Below, in pieces: positions 8,817 to 19,513 of a stretch of DNA of 64,000 nt (position 1 is its first letter; the number at the start of each line of letters is the position of its first letter). Source of the DNA: Enterobacter cloacae complex sp. R_G8 (lineage in GTDB: Bacteria; Pseudomonadota; Gammaproteobacteria; Enterobacterales; Enterobacteriaceae). The DNA lies in assembly GCF_024599795.1 (NCBI RefSeq), contig NZ_CP102246.1, forward strand, positions 1,860,001 to 1,924,000, written 5' to 3'. The position numbers and the translations under genes are program-made. Under the pieces are notes generated by a model, which saw only the letters and a list, made by a program, of their open reading frames with translations, searched no databases and was not told the origin of the DNA.

Positions 8817-10011
8817 TTATCTGCTGCTGCCGCTGATCTATCTGCTGGTCAACGTCAAGATTGCCCAGCTCGGCGAAAGCTTCCCGATAACCATTGTGAC
8901 CTTCTTGCCCGCTCTGCTTCTGTTGTACGTCGATAAAATCAACCTCAAGAAGCTGATGATTGCCTTAGGGATGGGTTTTGGCCTGACGCTGTTTAACTAC
9001 ATCTTTGGCCAGTCGCTGGATCCCAGCAAGTACGTCACCTCTACCATGCTGTTTGTTTATATTGTCATTATTATTGGCATGGTCTGGAGTATTCGTTTTA
9101 AAACTATTTCTCCGCACAATTATCGGAAAATCCTCAGGCTCTTTTATATTGCCGTTGCGTTAATTGTTATGCTTGCTGCACTGGAAATGGCGCAAATTAT
9201 TCTCACCGGTGGTAGCAGCCTGATGGAGATGATTTCGAAATATCTCATTTACAGTAACAGCTATGTACTGAACTTCATTAAGTTTGGCGGTAAGCGTACG
9301 ACAGCCCTCTATTTTGAACCGGCGTTTTTCGCTCTGGCGTTAATCTCAATTTGGCTCAGCATCAAACAGTTTGGTATCAAAACCCCTAAGACCGATGCTA
9401 TGATTCTTGCAGGAATCGTTCTGTCTGGTTCGTTCTCAGGGGTCATGACATTTATCCTGTTTTACCTCCTGGAGTGGGCATTCCAGTACCTGAACAAAGA
9501 TGCGATTAAGAAAAAACTGCCGCTGGCGATCATCTCCCTGACGGTATTTTTAGTAGGCGTGATATTTGCATTCCCGTATATCTCAGAGCGTCTGGGGGAT
9601 TTGGGAACGGAAGGTTCATCGTCCTATTATCGCATTATCGGGCCGCTGGTGATGGTGGGTTATTCCTTAACCCATATCGACGGTGTAGTAAGATTCGGCT
9701 CACTTTACGAATATGTTGCATCATTCGGAATCTTTAACGGTGCGGATGTCGGTAAAACCATAGACAATGGCCTGTATCTGTTAATTATTTATTTTTCGTG
9801 GTTCGCCGTACTGTTGACGCTCTGGTATCTGTTTAAAGTTTTCAAAATGATGATTCACGCGTTTGGGGATAACCAGAACTTTCGCGTGCAGCTTTATCTG
9901 TTTACGCCCGTGTCGCTGTTTTTTACGGGGTCAATATTTAGCCCGGAATATGCGTTCTTAATTGTTTGTCCGTTTATTTTGCGTAAAGCGCTTAATATTA
10001 CGAATTCATGA
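8791..10011 (+). CDS. wcaD: WcaD, colanic acid polymerase (Wzy-type)
   Basis: A 406-residue inner-membrane protein with about ten to twelve hydrophobic segments, matching E. coli WcaD along its length. It polymerises colanic acid repeat units on the periplasmic side after flipping by WzxC. The start at 8791 (MSRSIRVCSYLLLPL) has a good GGAGG site and lies 26 nt inside wcaC. The frame is open further upstream, but that part is antisense-like noise within wcaC. Base composition is more AT-rich than in wcaC, as is common for Wzy genes. Confidence 0.95.
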   Translation: MSRSIRVCSYLLLPLIYLLVNVKIAQLGESFPITIVTFLPALLLLYVDKINLKKLMIALGMGFGLTLFNYIFGQSLDPSKYVTSTMLFVYIVIIIGMVWSIRFKTISPHNYRKILRLFYIAVALIVMLAALEMAQIILTGGSSLMEMISKYLIYSNSYVLNFIKFGGKRTTALYFEPAFFALALISIWLSIKQFGIKTPKTDAMILAGIVLSGSFSGVMTFILFYLLEWAFQYLNKDAIKKKLPLAIISLTVFLVGVIFAFPYISERLGDLGTEGSSSYYRIIGPLVMVGYSLTHIDGVVRFGSLYEYVASFGIFNGADVGKTIDNGLYLLIIYFSWFAVLLTLWYLFKVFKMMIHAFGDNQNFRVQLYLFTPVSLFFTGSIFSPEYAFLIVCPFILRKALNITNS

Positions 10012-10023
10012 CGAGGTGGTCTT

Positions 10024-10770
10024 ATGTTTCTTAGCGTCATTACTGTCGCTTTTCGTAATTACGAAGGGGTGGTAAAAACCTGGCGCTCGCTGCGCAACCT
10101 GGCGCGCGATCCAAGTCTCAGCTTTGAGTGGATCGTGGTCGATGGCGGCTCGAACGATGGCACGGCGGAGTTTCTGGAAAAACTCAACGGTGAGTTCAAC
10201 TTACGCTTCGTTAGCGAGAAAGATAAAGGCATCTACGATGCGATGAACAAAGGCATTAACATGGCGCAAGGCCGTTATGCCATCTTCCTTAACTCGGGCG
10301 ATGTGTTCCATGACGATGTGGCGCAGTTTGCCCGTCAGCTGGCGCGCCAGAAAGATGACGCGATGTATATTGGCGATGCGCTGCTCGATTTTGGCGACGG
10401 GCATAAAATTTGCCGCAGCGCGAAACCCGGCTGGTATATCTATCACAGTTTACCGGCCAGCCATCAGGCCATTTTCTTCCCGGTAAAAGGTCTGAAAAAA
10501 CAGCCTTACGATCTGCAGTATAAAGTTTCATCAGATTATGCACTGGCCGCCAGTCTGTATAAATCAGGCTACCCGTTCCGTCGAATTAAAGGGCTGGTGT
10601 CTGAATTTTCAATGGGCGGGGTATCCACCTCGAATAATCTGGAATTGTGCCAGGATGCAAAAAACGTACAGCGTAAGATATTACGCGTGCCCGCATTCTG
10701 GGCGGAATTGTCTTATTTATTCCGCCTGCGCACCACGGGTAAAACGAAAACCTTATATAACAAAGCCTGA
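10024..10770 (+). CDS. wcaE: WcaE, colanic acid glycosyltransferase (GT2)
   Basis: A 248-residue GT-A family 2 enzyme. It begins [12 protein letters not shown], has [12 protein letters not shown] (about 37-48) as the nucleotide-binding region and FLNSGD near residue 95 as the DxD-equivalent motif. It acts at the cytoplasmic face in colanic acid unit assembly. A GAGGTGG ribosome site stands 4-9 nt before the ATG. It lies 12 nt after wcaD and 15 nt before wcaF. Confidence 0.95.
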   Translation: MFLSVITVAFRNYEGVVKTWRSLRNLARDPSLSFEWIVVDGGSNDGTAEFLEKLNGEFNLRFVSEKDKGIYDAMNKGINMAQGRYAIFLNSGDVFHDDVAQFARQLARQKDDAMYIGDALLDFGDGHKICRSAKPGWYIYHSLPASHQAIFFPVKGLKKQPYDLQYKVSSDYALAASLYKSGYPFRRIKGLVSEFSMGGVSTSNNLELCQDAKNVQRKILRVPAFWAELSYLFRLRTTGKTKTLYNKA

Positions 10771-10785
10771 ATATAAGGAAATGTA

Positions 10786-11334
10786 ATGCAGGATCTTAAC
10801 GGGTTCACCGTGCCGAAAGGTTTTCGGGGCGGGAACGGTATTAAAGTGCAGTTATGGTGGGCCGTTCAGGCCACCTTATTTGCCTGGTCACCGCAAATAC
10901 TGTATCGCTGGCGTGCCTTTTTATTGCGTTTGTTTGGCGCAAAAATCGGAAAAAACGTAGTCATTCGTCCATCGGTAAAAATTACTTACCCCTGGAAATT
11001 AACGCTTGGCGATTACGCCTGGGTAGGGGATGACGCCGTGTTATATACCCTTGGCGATATCACGATTGGTGCAAACGCGGTGGTGTCACAGAAGTGTTAT
11101 TTGTGTACCGGCAGCCACGATTTTATGAGTCAGCATTTTGATATTACCGCTTCGCCAATTGTGATTGGCGAAAAATGCTGGCTGGCAACAGATGTATTTG
11201 TTGCACCTGGTGTTTCTGTTGGCGATGGCACGGTAGTCGGTGCCCGCAGCAGCGTTTTTAAATCGCTACCGGCAAATAAAATTTGCCGTGGCAACCCCGC
11301 AGTGGTGATACGCGAACGCGTTGAAACTGATTAA
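10786..11334 (+). CDS. wcaF: WcaF, colanic acid O-acetyltransferase
   Basis: A 182-residue left-handed beta-helix acetyltransferase of the maltose O-acetyltransferase-like group. Hexapeptide repeats lie at about 60-170, the catalytic-type His is in the CTGSHDF motif near residue 110, and the ending is the typical KICRGNPAVVIRERV. With WcaB it is the second acetyltransferase of the operon, fitting the two acetylated positions reported for colanic acid. It is cytoplasmic. gmd follows after 24 nt. Confidence 0.95.
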   Translation: MQDLNGFTVPKGFRGGNGIKVQLWWAVQATLFAWSPQILYRWRAFLLRLFGAKIGKNVVIRPSVKITYPWKLTLGDYAWVGDDAVLYTLGDITIGANAVVSQKCYLCTGSHDFMSQHFDITASPIVIGEKCWLATDVFVAPGVSVGDGTVVGARSSVFKSLPANKICRGNPAVVIRERVETD

Positions 11335-11358
11335 ATTCATAAGTAGAGGAATATAAAC

Positions 11359-12480
11359 ATGTCTAAAGTCGCTCTCATCACCGGCGTTACCGGGCAGGAT
11401 GGTTCTTACCTGGCAGAGTTACTGCTGGAAAAAGGTTATGAAGTTCACGGTATTAAGCGTCGTGCTTCTTCTTTCAACACGGAACGTGTGGATCATATTT
11501 ACCAGGATCCGCATGCGGCCAACCCGAAATTCCATCTGCACTACGGCGACCTGACCGATACCTCCAACCTGACCCGCATCCTGCAGGAAGTACAGCCGGA
11601 TGAAGTTTACAACCTGGGCGCGATGAGCCACGTTGCGGTTTCTTTCGAATCCCCGGAATACACCGCTGACGTTGACGCCATGGGTACGCTGCGTCTGCTG
11701 GAAGCGATTCGTTTCCTCGGCCTTGAGAAGAAAACCCGTTTCTACCAGGCATCGACCTCTGAACTGTATGGTCTGGTGCAGGAAATCCCGCAGAAAGAGA
11801 CCACCCCGTTCTACCCACGTTCTCCTTACGCGGTAGCCAAACTGTATGCCTACTGGATCACCGTAAACTACCGTGAATCTTACGGCATGTACGCCTGTAA
11901 CGGCATTCTGTTCAACCACGAATCCCCACGTCGTGGCGAAACCTTCGTGACCCGTAAAATTACCCGCGCTATCGCCAACATCGCTCAGGGTCTGGAGTCC
12001 TGCCTGCACCTCGGCAACATGGACTCCCTGCGTGACTGGGGCCATGCCAAAGACTACGTGAAGATGCAGTGGATGATGCTGCAGCAGGAGCAGCCAGAAG
12101 ACTTCGTGATTGCGACCGGCGTGCAGTACTCCGTCCGTCAGTTCGTGGAAATGGCTGCCGCGCAGCTGGGTATCAAACTGCGCTTCGAAGGCACCGGCGT
12201 GGAAGAGAAGGGTATCGTTGTCTCTGTGACCGGCCATGACGCACCGGGCGTGAAACCAGGTGATGTGATTGTGCAGGTTGACCCGCGTTACTTCCGTCCT
12301 GCGGAAGTGGAAACCCTGCTGGGCGACCCAACCAAAGCGCACGAGAAACTGGGCTGGAAACCAGAAACCACTCTGCAGGAGATGGTCTCTGAGATGGTAG
12401 CCAAAGATCTTGAAGCAGCGAAAAAACACTCCCTGCTCAAGTCTCATGGCTATGAGGTTGCCATCGCGCTGGAGTCCTGA
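11359..12480 (+). CDS. gmd: Gmd, GDP-mannose 4,6-dehydratase
   Basis: A 373-residue short-chain dehydrogenase/reductase of the extended type. It converts GDP-D-mannose to GDP-4-keto-6-deoxymannose, the first step to GDP-L-fucose. Visible motifs are the NADP-binding [10 protein letters not shown] at about 8-17, STSELYG near 132-138 (catalytic Thr/Ser and Glu) and the Y-A-V-A-K pair near 156-160. fcl follows after a 2-nt gap and does the next two steps. The length equals that of the E. coli enzyme. Confidence 0.98.
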   Translation: MSKVALITGVTGQDGSYLAELLLEKGYEVHGIKRRASSFNTERVDHIYQDPHAANPKFHLHYGDLTDTSNLTRILQEVQPDEVYNLGAMSHVAVSFESPEYTADVDAMGTLRLLEAIRFLGLEKKTRFYQASTSELYGLVQEIPQKETTPFYPRSPYAVAKLYAYWITVNYRESYGMYACNGILFNHESPRRGETFVTRKITRAIANIAQGLESCLHLGNMDSLRDWGHAKDYVKMQWMMLQQEQPEDFVIATGVQYSVRQFVEMAAAQLGIKLRFEGTGVEEKGIVVSVTGHDAPGVKPGDVIVQVDPRYFRPAEVETLLGDPTKAHEKLGWKPETTLQEMVSEMVAKDLEAAKKHSLLKSHGYEVAIALES

Positions 12481-12482
12481 GA

Positions 12483-13448
12483 ATGACAAAACAACGTATT
12501 TTTGTCGCCGGTCATCGCGGAATGGTGGGTTCCGCGATTGTTCGCCAGCTGGAGCAGCGCGGTGACGTGGAAGTGGTTGTCCGTACTCGCGACGAGCTGA
12601 ATCTGCTCGATAGCCGTGCGGTACAGGACTTTTTTGCCAATGAACGTATCGATCAGGTGTATCTGGCGGCGGCAAAAGTGGGCGGCATTGTTGCCAACAA
12701 CACCTACCCGGCAGATTTCATCTACGAGAACATGATGATTGAGAGCAACATCATTCACGCGGCGCATCTGCACAACGTGAACAAGCTGTTGTTCCTTGGC
12801 TCATCCTGTATCTACCCGAAAATGGCGAAACAGCCGATCGCCGAGAGCGAACTGCTGCAGGGGACGCTGGAAGCAACCAACGAGCCGTACGCGATTGCCA
12901 AAATTGCCGGGATCAAGCTGTGCGAGTCCTACAACCGTCAGTACAACCGTGACTATCGCTCGGTGATGCCGACCAACCTGTACGGGCCGCACGATAACTT
13001 CCACCCGAGCAACTCGCACGTGATCCCGGCGCTGCTGCGTCGTTTCCACGAGGCGACCGCCGAGAACGCACCGGATGTGGTGGTGTGGGGCAGCGGCACG
13101 CCGATGCGCGAATTCCTGCACGTGGATGACATGGCCGCGGCCAGCATTCACGTGATGGAGCTGGATCGCGAGGTGTGGCAGGAGAACACCGAGCCGATGC
13201 TGTCGCACATCAACGTTGGCACCGGCGTGGATTGCACCATTCGCGAGCTGGCGCAGACCATCGCTCAGGTGGTGGGCTACAAGGGCCGCGTGGTGTTTGA
13301 CGCCACCAAACCGGACGGCACGCCGCGCAAACTGCTGGACGTCACCCGTCTGCATCAGTTGGGCTGGTATCACGAGGTGTCGCTGGAACAAGGGCTGGCA
13401 AGTACCTACCAGTGGTTCCTGGAAAACCAGCACCGCTTCCGGGGGTAA
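12483..13448 (+). CDS. fcl: Fcl (WcaG), GDP-L-fucose synthase
   Basis: A 321-residue extended SDR that epimerises C3 and C5 and then reduces C4 of GDP-4-keto-6-deoxymannose to give GDP-L-fucose. The dinucleotide-binding GHRGMVG lies at about 11-17, SSCIYP near 106-111, and the catalytic Y-A-I-A-K near 136-140. It follows gmd directly. GDP-fucose is used for the two fucose residues of the colanic acid repeat. Confidence 0.98.
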   Translation: MTKQRIFVAGHRGMVGSAIVRQLEQRGDVEVVVRTRDELNLLDSRAVQDFFANERIDQVYLAAAKVGGIVANNTYPADFIYENMMIESNIIHAAHLHNVNKLLFLGSSCIYPKMAKQPIAESELLQGTLEATNEPYAIAKIAGIKLCESYNRQYNRDYRSVMPTNLYGPHDNFHPSNSHVIPALLRRFHEATAENAPDVVVWGSGTPMREFLHVDDMAAASIHVMELDREVWQENTEPMLSHINVGTGVDCTIRELAQTIAQVVGYKGRVVFDATKPDGTPRKLLDVTRLHQLGWYHEVSLEQGLASTYQWFLENQHRFRG

Positions 13449-13450
13449 CA

Positions 13451-13930
13451 ATGTTTTTAAGTCAGGAAGATTTTGCCACGGTAGTGCGCTCCACTCCGCT
13501 CATCTCAATTGATTTGATCGTGGAGAACGAACGCGGCGAGTTCTTGCTGGGGAAACGAACCAATCGTCCTGCTCAGGGCTTCTGGTTCGTGCCCGGCGGG
13601 CGCGTGCAGAAGGATGAGACGCTGGCCAACGCGTTTGAGCGTCTCACTCTGGCGGAACTGGGTCTGCAACTGCCGATGGCAGCAGGCCAGTTTTACGGGG
13701 TCTGGCAGCACTTCTATGACGATAACTTTTCAGGCACCGGCTTCACCACGCACTACATCGTGCTGGGGTTCCGCCTGAAGGTGAGTGAGGCAGACCTGCG
13801 TCTGCCTGATTCTCAGCATGACGACTATCGCTGGCAGACGCCAGAGGCGCTGCTGGCCAGCGACAATGTGCATGACAACAGTCGTGCCTATTTCCTGGCC
13901 GATCGTCAGTCTGAGGTGCCGGGACTATGA
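13451..13930 (+). CDS. gmm: Gmm (WcaH/NudD), GDP-mannose mannosyl hydrolase
   Basis: A 159-residue Nudix-fold enzyme that hydrolyses GDP-mannose or GDP-glucose to GDP and sugar, probably tuning GDP-sugar levels. The start at 13451 ([12 protein letters not shown]) matches E. coli and lies 2 nt after fcl; upstream in-frame sequence lies within fcl. The Nudix box is the family's variant form ([10 protein letters not shown] near residue 50, then an R-L-T-x-A-E-L-G helix), lacking part of the usual REUxEE core, as known for GDPMH enzymes. It overlaps wcaI by 4 nt. Confidence 0.96.
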   Translation: MFLSQEDFATVVRSTPLISIDLIVENERGEFLLGKRTNRPAQGFWFVPGGRVQKDETLANAFERLTLAELGLQLPMAAGQFYGVWQHFYDDNFSGTGFTTHYIVLGFRLKVSEADLRLPDSQHDDYRWQTPEALLASDNVHDNSRAYFLADRQSEVPGL

Positions 13931-15150
13931 AGATCCTCGTATATGGAATCAACTACTCGCCGGAATTAACCGGTATCGGGAAATACACCGGCGAGATGGT
14001 CGAGTGGATGGCGAGCCAGGGACATGACGTGCGGGTCATTACCGCGCCGCCGTACTACCCGGAATGGAAAGTGGGCGAGCGCTACTCCAGCTGGCGCTAT
14101 CGCCGCGAAGAGGGGGCGGCGACCGTCTGGCGTTGCCCGCTGTACGTGCCGAAGCAGCCCTCGACGCTGAAACGTTTAATTCATCTGGGCAGCTTTGCCC
14201 TGAGCAGTTTCTTCCCATTGATGGCGCAGCGTCGCTGGAAGCCGGATCGCATCATCGGCGTGGTGCCGACGCTGTTCTGCACGCCGGGCATGCGCCTGCT
14301 GGGTAAGCTCTCCGGTGCGCGCACGTTGCTGCACATTCAGGATTATGAAGTCGACGCCATGCTGGGCCTGGGGATGGCAGGTAAAGGCAAGGGCGGCAAA
14401 GTGGCGAAACTCGCCAGCGCTTTTGAGCGCAGCGGTCTGCATAACGTGGATTATGTCTCCACCATCTCGCGCTCGATGATGAACAAAGCGCAGGAGAAGG
14501 GCGTCGCGCCGGAAAAGGTGATCTTTTTCCCGAACTGGTCCGAAGTGGCCCGTTTCCGCGACGTGACAGACAGCGACGCGCAGGCGCTTCGCGCAGAGCT
14601 CGGTTTGCCTGATGACCAAAAAATCATTCTTTATTCAGGCAACATCGGCGAAAAGCAGGGGCTGGAGAACGTTATCGAGGCGGCTCAACAGCTTAGCGAA
14701 CATCCGTGGATGTTTGTGATTGTTGGTCAGGGCGGCGGAAAAGCGCGGCTGGAGAAGATGGCAAGCGAACGCGGCCTGACTAACGTGAAATTCTTCCCGC
14801 TTCAGTCTTACGAGGCGCTGCCTGCGCTGCTGAAGATGGGTGACTGCCATCTGGTGGTGCAAAAGCGCGGCGCGGCGGATGCGGTGCTGCCGTCCAAGCT
14901 GACCAACATTCTGGCCGTGGGCGGGAACGCCGTGATCACGGCAGAAGCCGAAACCGAATTAGGCCAGCTGTGTGACAGCTACCCGGGGATCGCCGTTTGC
15001 GTGGAGCCGGAATCGGTACCGGCGCTGGTGACCGGAATTGAACAGGCACTCGCCATGCCAAAAGTGAACACGGTGGCACGTGAATATGCCGAACGCACGC
15101 TCGAGAAAGAGAACGTGCTGAGCCAATTTATTGCAGATATACGGGGATAA
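13927..15150 (+). CDS. wcaI: WcaI, colanic acid glycosyltransferase (GT4)
   Basis: A 407-residue GT-B transferase. The N-terminal Rossmann domain begins [22 protein letters not shown]. The C-terminal half has the UDP/GDP-binding [11 protein letters not shown] (about 238-248) and the acidic signature around [23 protein letters not shown] (about 311-333). In E. coli it acts early in colanic acid synthesis and is usually proposed as a fucosyltransferase. It overlaps gmm by 4 nt; cpsB follows after 3 nt. Confidence 0.95.
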   Translation: MKILVYGINYSPELTGIGKYTGEMVEWMASQGHDVRVITAPPYYPEWKVGERYSSWRYRREEGAATVWRCPLYVPKQPSTLKRLIHLGSFALSSFFPLMAQRRWKPDRIIGVVPTLFCTPGMRLLGKLSGARTLLHIQDYEVDAMLGLGMAGKGKGGKVAKLASAFERSGLHNVDYVSTISRSMMNKAQEKGVAPEKVIFFPNWSEVARFRDVTDSDAQALRAELGLPDDQKIILYSGNIGEKQGLENVIEAAQQLSEHPWMFVIVGQGGGKARLEKMASERGLTNVKFFPLQSYEALPALLKMGDCHLVVQKRGAADAVLPSKLTNILAVGGNAVITAEAETELGQLCDSYPGIAVCVEPESVPALVTGIEQALAMPKVNTVAREYAERTLEKENVLSQFIADIRG

Positions 15151-15153
15151 ATC

Positions 15154-16590
15154 ATGAGTCAAACCACGTTGTATCCGGTTGTGATGGCAGGTGGCTCTGG
15201 TAGCCGGTTGTGGCCGCTGTCCCGCGTGCTCTATCCAAAACAGTTCCTCTGCCTGAAAGGGGATCTCACCATGCTGCAAACGACGGTTAACCGTCTGCAG
15301 GGTGTGGAGTGTGAAAGCCCGGTGGTGATTTGTAACGAACAGCACCGCTTTATTGTTGCCGAGCAGCTGCGCCAGCTGAACAAACTCACAGAAAACATCA
15401 TTCTGGAGCCTGCCGGACGAAATACCGCCCCAGCGATTGCCCTGGCGGCGCTGGCGGCAAAACGCAGCAGCCCGGATTGCGATCCGCTGATGCTGGTGCT
15501 GGCGGCAGACCACGTCATTCAGCAGGAAGAGGCGTTCCGCGACGCAGTGCGGGCGGCCATTCCTTACGCAGAAAGCGGCAAGCTGGTGACCTTCGGCATC
15601 GTGCCGGATCTGCCAGAAACCGGCTATGGCTATATCCGCCGCGGCAGCGTGACGCCGGGCGAAGGCGACAGCGTGGCGTTTGACGTGGCGCAGTTCGTTG
15701 AGAAACCGAATCTGGAAACCGCGCAGGCCTACGTTGCCAGCGGTGAATACTACTGGAACAGCGGTATGTTCCTGTTCCGCGCCGGTCGCTATCTGGAAGA
15801 ACTGCAAAAGTATCGTCCGGATATCCTGAGCGCCTGCGAGAAAGCCATGAACGTGGTGGATCCGGATCTCGACTTTATCCGTGTCGATGAAGCCGCGTTC
15901 CTCGCCTGCCCGGAAGAGTCCATTGACTATGCGGTGATGGAGCGCACGGCGGATGCCGTCGTGGTGCCGATGGATGCAGGCTGGAGCGATGTTGGCTCCT
16001 GGTCATCCCTGTGGGAGATCAGCGCCCATACCCCGGAGGGTAACGTCCATCACGGTGATGTGATTAGCCACAAAACCGAGAACAGCTACGTCTACGCCGA
16101 ATCCGGCCTCGTGACCACGGTGGGGGTGAAGGATCTGGTGGTCGTCCAGACCAAAGACGCCGTGCTGATTGCCGACCGTAACGCCGTGCAGGACGTTAAA
16201 AAGGTGGTAGAGAAGATCAAAGCCGATGGTCGCCACGAGCACCATATTCACCGCGAAGTGTACCGCCCGTGGGGCAAATACGACTCCATCGATGCAGGCG
16301 AACGTTATCAGGTGAAGCGCATTACCGTGAAGCCGGGCGAAGGCCTGTCGGTACAGATGCATCACCATCGCGCTGAGCACTGGGTGGTGGTGGCGGGTAC
16401 CGCCAAAGTGACCATCGACGGTGAAGTCAAACTGCTGGGCGAAAACGAGTCAATTTATATTCCGCTGGGGGCGACACACTGTCTGGAAAACCCAGGGAAG
16501 ATACCTCTCGATTTAATTGAAGTGCGCTCCGGCTCATATCTGGAAGAGGACGATATTGTCCGTTTCCAGGACCGCTACGGTCGGGTGTAA
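15154..16590 (+). CDS. cpsB: CpsB (ManC), mannose-1-phosphate guanylyltransferase
   Basis: A 478-residue type II enzyme. The N-terminal nucleotidyltransferase domain shows the pyrophosphorylase signature [12 protein letters not shown] (about 10-21) and FVEKP near residue 182 (the metal/sugar site). The C-terminal cupin-like domain (about 350-475, with [11 protein letters not shown] and MHHHRAEHW) corresponds to the mannose-6-phosphate isomerase-type half. It makes GDP-mannose from mannose-1-phosphate and GTP, feeding gmd. It pairs with cpsG. Confidence 0.97.
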   Translation: MSQTTLYPVVMAGGSGSRLWPLSRVLYPKQFLCLKGDLTMLQTTVNRLQGVECESPVVICNEQHRFIVAEQLRQLNKLTENIILEPAGRNTAPAIALAALAAKRSSPDCDPLMLVLAADHVIQQEEAFRDAVRAAIPYAESGKLVTFGIVPDLPETGYGYIRRGSVTPGEGDSVAFDVAQFVEKPNLETAQAYVASGEYYWNSGMFLFRAGRYLEELQKYRPDILSACEKAMNVVDPDLDFIRVDEAAFLACPEESIDYAVMERTADAVVVPMDAGWSDVGSWSSLWEISAHTPEGNVHHGDVISHKTENSYVYAESGLVTTVGVKDLVVVQTKDAVLIADRNAVQDVKKVVEKIKADGRHEHHIHREVYRPWGKYDSIDAGERYQVKRITVKPGEGLSVQMHHHRAEHWVVVAGTAKVTIDGEVKLLGENESIYIPLGATHCLENPGKIPLDLIEVRSGSYLEEDDIVRFQDRYGRV

Positions 16591-16604
16591 CCGCTTCGCA
16601 TCAT

Positions 16605-16630
16605 GCCCGGTGGCGCTGTGCTTACCGGGC
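16605..16630. repeat. REP element between cpsB and cpsG
   Basis: GCCCGGT (16605-16611) and ACCGGGC (16624-16630) form a stem around GGCGCTGTGCTT, followed by CTACGAAT. This is the usual enterobacterial REP palindrome. It lies within the operon, where REPs protect upstream mRNA from 3' exonucleases, so it may uncouple cpsB and cpsG levels. Confidence 0.8.
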
Positions 16631-16700
16631 CTACGAATGAATAAAAAATATTTTGCCTGTTAATTGGGCGGGCCAACTGTTGCCTGAAAAAGGGGTCATG

Positions 16701-18071
16701 ATGGAAAAGTTAACCTGTTTTAAAGCCTACGATATTCGCGGCAAGCTGGGCGAAGAGCTGAATGAAGACATTGCGTGGCGCATCGGCCGCGCGTACGGCG
16801 AATACCTGAAACCGAAAACTATCGTGCTGGGCGGTGACGTGCGTCTGACCAGCGAATCCCTGAAGCTGGCGCTGGCGAAAGGGCTGCAGGACGCGGGCGT
16901 GGACGTGCTGGATATCGGCCTTTCCGGTACCGAAGAGATCTATTTTGCCACCTTCCACCTGGGCGTGGACGGCGGGATTGAAGTCACGGCCAGCCATAAC
17001 CCGATGGATTACAACGGCATGAAGCTGGTGCGCAAGGGCGCGCGCCCTATCAGCGGCGACACCGGCCTGCGTGACGTGCAGCGTCTGGCGGAAGCCAACG
17101 ACTTCCCGCCGGTGAACGAGTCTGCACGCGGCAGCTACAAGCAGATCGATCTGCGTAAAGAGTACATTGACCACCTGCTGGGCTACATCAACGTGGCGAA
17201 CCTTAAGCCGTTGAAGCTGGTCATCAACTCCGGTAACGGCGCGGCGGGCCCGGTGGTAGATGCCCTGGAAGCACGCTTCAAGGCGCTGAACGTGCCGGTG
17301 ACCTTCGTCAAGGTACACAACACCCCGGACGGCAACTTCCCGAACGGTATCCCGAACCCGCTGCTGCCAGAGTGTCGCGACGACACCCGCAATGCGGTGA
17401 TTGAACACGGTGCGGATATGGGTATCGCCTTTGACGGCGATTTCGACCGCTGCTTCCTGTTCGATGAGAAAGGGCAGTTCATCGAAGGCTATTACATTGT
17501 CGGCCTGCTGGCAGAAGCGTTCCTCGAGAAAAATCCGGGGGCGAAGATCATTCATGACCCACGCCTTTCCTGGAACACCGTTGACGTGGTATCTGCCGCA
17601 GGCGGCACGCCGGTGATGTCCAAAACCGGTCATGCGTTTATTAAAGAGCGTATGCGCGAAGAAGACGCCATCTATGGCGGCGAGATGAGCGCCCACCACT
17701 ACTTCCGTGATTTTGCCTACTGCGATAGCGGGATGATCCCGTGGCTGCTGGTGACCGAGCTGCTGTGCCTGAAAGGGCAGACGCTGGGCGAGCTGGTGCG
17801 TGATCGTATGGCAGCCTTCCCGGCAAGTGGAGAGATCAACAGCAAACTGGCGCAGCCTGCTGAGGCCATTGCCCGCGTGGAGCAGCACTTTGCTATCCAC
17901 GCGCTGGAAATTGACCGTACCGACGGTATCAGCATGTCGTTCCCGCAGTGGCGCTTTAACCTGCGCTCGTCCAATACCGAGCCGGTAGTGCGCCTGAACG
18001 TGGAATCACGCGCCGACACCGCGCTGATGGAAGCCCGAACGAAGGACATTCTGGCGCTGTTGAATCAGTAA
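16701..18071 (+). CDS. cpsG: CpsG (ManB), phosphomannomutase
   Basis: A 456-residue alpha-D-phosphohexomutase that interconverts mannose-6-phosphate and mannose-1-phosphate. The phosphoserine loop is [13 protein letters not shown] near 98-110, the metal-binding loop DGDFDR near 245, the sugar-binding GGEMSAHH near 325 and the phosphate-binding [12 protein letters not shown] near 424. The second of two adjacent ATGs (16701) fits the E. coli length and gives the better spacing from AGGGG at 16691-16695. Its product feeds cpsB. Confidence 0.97.
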   Translation: MEKLTCFKAYDIRGKLGEELNEDIAWRIGRAYGEYLKPKTIVLGGDVRLTSESLKLALAKGLQDAGVDVLDIGLSGTEEIYFATFHLGVDGGIEVTASHNPMDYNGMKLVRKGARPISGDTGLRDVQRLAEANDFPPVNESARGSYKQIDLRKEYIDHLLGYINVANLKPLKLVINSGNGAAGPVVDALEARFKALNVPVTFVKVHNTPDGNFPNGIPNPLLPECRDDTRNAVIEHGADMGIAFDGDFDRCFLFDEKGQFIEGYYIVGLLAEAFLEKNPGAKIIHDPRLSWNTVDVVSAAGGTPVMSKTGHAFIKERMREEDAIYGGEMSAHHYFRDFAYCDSGMIPWLLVTELLCLKGQTLGELVRDRMAAFPASGEINSKLAQPAEAIARVEQHFAIHALEIDRTDGISMSFPQWRFNLRSSNTEPVVRLNVESRADTALMEARTKDILALLNQ

Positions 18072-18077
18072 TATTTG

Positions 18078-18096
18078 CCCCTCCCGGTGGGAGGGG
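18078..18096. repeat. GC-rich hairpin between cpsG and wcaJ
   Basis: CCCCTCCC (18078-18085) and GGGAGGGG (18089-18096) form a perfect 8-bp stem with a GGT loop, 6 nt after the cpsG stop. There is no T run, so it is not a normal intrinsic terminator; mRNA 3'-end protection or pausing within the operon is more likely. Confidence 0.7.
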
Positions 18097-18117
18097 AAAC
18101 CGAATACAGGAACAACG

Positions 18118-19512
18118 ATGACGAATCTAAAAAAGCGCGAACGAGCGAGAACGAATGCATCGTTAATCTCTATGGTGCAGCGTTTTTCTGATATCACCAT
18201 CATGGTCGGCGGATTGTGGGCGGTGTGTTGGATCAGCGGGCAATCGTTCTTATACATGCATCTGCTGATGGCACTGATTGCGCTGGTCGTGTTTCAGATG
18301 ATCGGCGGGATGACGGATTTCTATCGTTCGTGGCGTGGCGTCAAGATGACCACCGAACTGATGCTGTTGCTGCAGAACTGGACCTTAAGCCTGATCTTCA
18401 GCGCGGGCCTGGTGGCGTTCAGCCATGATTTTGATAATCGTCTGGTGACGTATCTGTGCTGGTATCTGTTGACCAGTGTCGGCATGGTGGTTTGCCGCTC
18501 CCTGATCCGCTTTGGCGCAGGCTGGCTGCGTAACCGTGGTTATAACCGCCGCTACGTCGCCGTGGCCGGCGATCTGCCGGTAGGGCAGGTGCTGCTTGAT
18601 AGCTTCCGCAAAGAGCCGTGGTTAGGTTTTGAAGTGGTGGGCATCTATCACGACGCGAAACCGGGTGGCGTGCCGTCGGACTGGGCGGGGAACTACGACC
18701 AGCTTATTGACGATGCGAAAGCGGGCAAAATTCACAACGTCTACATTGCCATGCAGATGAAAGAGGAATCCCGCATTAAGAAACTGATGCGCGACCTGGC
18801 GGATACCACCTGTTCCGTGATCCTCATTCCGGACGTCTTTACCTTCAATATCCTTCATTCCCGTATTGAAGAGGTGAACGGTGTGCCGGTGGTGCCGCTG
18901 TACGACACGCCGCTGTCGGGGATCAACCGTGTTCTCAAACGCCTGGAAGATATTGTGCTCTCTTCGCTGATCCTTCTGCTGATCTCCCCGGTGCTGTGCT
19001 GCATTGCCCTGGCGGTGAAGCTGAGCTCTCCCGGGCCGGTTATCTTCCGTCAGACGCGCTACGGCATGGACGGTAAGCCGATCATGGTGTGGAAATTCCG
19101 CTCCATGAAGGTGATGGAGAACGACAAAGTGGTGACGCAGGCAACGCAGAACGATCCGCGCGTGACCCGCGTGGGGAATTTCCTGCGCCGCACCTCGCTG
19201 GACGAGCTGCCGCAGTTTATCAACGTCTTTACTGGCGGTATGTCGATTGTCGGGCCACGTCCGCATGCGGTCGCCCATAACGAGCAGTACCGTTCGCTGA
19301 TTGAAGGCTACATGCTGCGCCATAAAGTGAAGCCAGGGATTACCGGCTGGGCGCAAATTAACGGCTGGCGCGGTGAAACCGACACGCTGGAAAAAATGGA
19401 AAAACGCATTGAGTTCGACCTTGAGTACATCCGTGAGTGGAGCCTCTGGTTCGATATCAAAATCGTCTTTCTGACCATCTTCAAAGGTTTCGTGAACAAA
19501 GCGGCGTACTAA
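18118..19512 (+). CDS. wcaJ: WcaJ, undecaprenyl-phosphate glucose-1-phosphate transferase
   Basis: A 464-residue polyisoprenyl-phosphate hexose-1-phosphate transferase that starts each colanic acid unit by loading glucose-1-phosphate onto undecaprenyl phosphate. N-terminal membrane helices occupy about 20-130, a soluble CoA-binding-like domain follows, and the catalytic C-terminal third starts with a re-entrant hydrophobic segment (about 278-302). Signature motifs are KFRSMK near 328, RRTSLDELPQF near 360 with the Asp-Glu pair, GPRPHA near 381 and KPGITGWAQ near 403. The wzxC start lies 1 nt beyond its stop. Confidence 0.97.
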   Translation: MTNLKKRERARTNASLISMVQRFSDITIMVGGLWAVCWISGQSFLYMHLLMALIALVVFQMIGGMTDFYRSWRGVKMTTELMLLLQNWTLSLIFSAGLVAFSHDFDNRLVTYLCWYLLTSVGMVVCRSLIRFGAGWLRNRGYNRRYVAVAGDLPVGQVLLDSFRKEPWLGFEVVGIYHDAKPGGVPSDWAGNYDQLIDDAKAGKIHNVYIAMQMKEESRIKKLMRDLADTTCSVILIPDVFTFNILHSRIEEVNGVPVVPLYDTPLSGINRVLKRLEDIVLSSLILLLISPVLCCIALAVKLSSPGPVIFRQTRYGMDGKPIMVWKFRSMKVMENDKVVTQATQNDPRVTRVGNFLRRTSLDELPQFINVFTGGMSIVGPRPHAVAHNEQYRSLIEGYMLRHKVKPGITGWAQINGWRGETDTLEKMEKRIEFDLEYIREWSLWFDIKIVFLTIFKGFVNKAAY

Positions 19513-19513
19513 G

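Noticed and set aside
11419..12675. Long open frame antisense to gmd and fcl (418 codons)
   Set aside because: It crosses two conserved genes on the other strand and shows no family signature; considered a shadow.
16710..17900. Long open frame antisense to cpsG (396 codons)
   Set aside because: cpsG is clearly coding on the plus strand; the antisense product has shadow-type composition and no motif.
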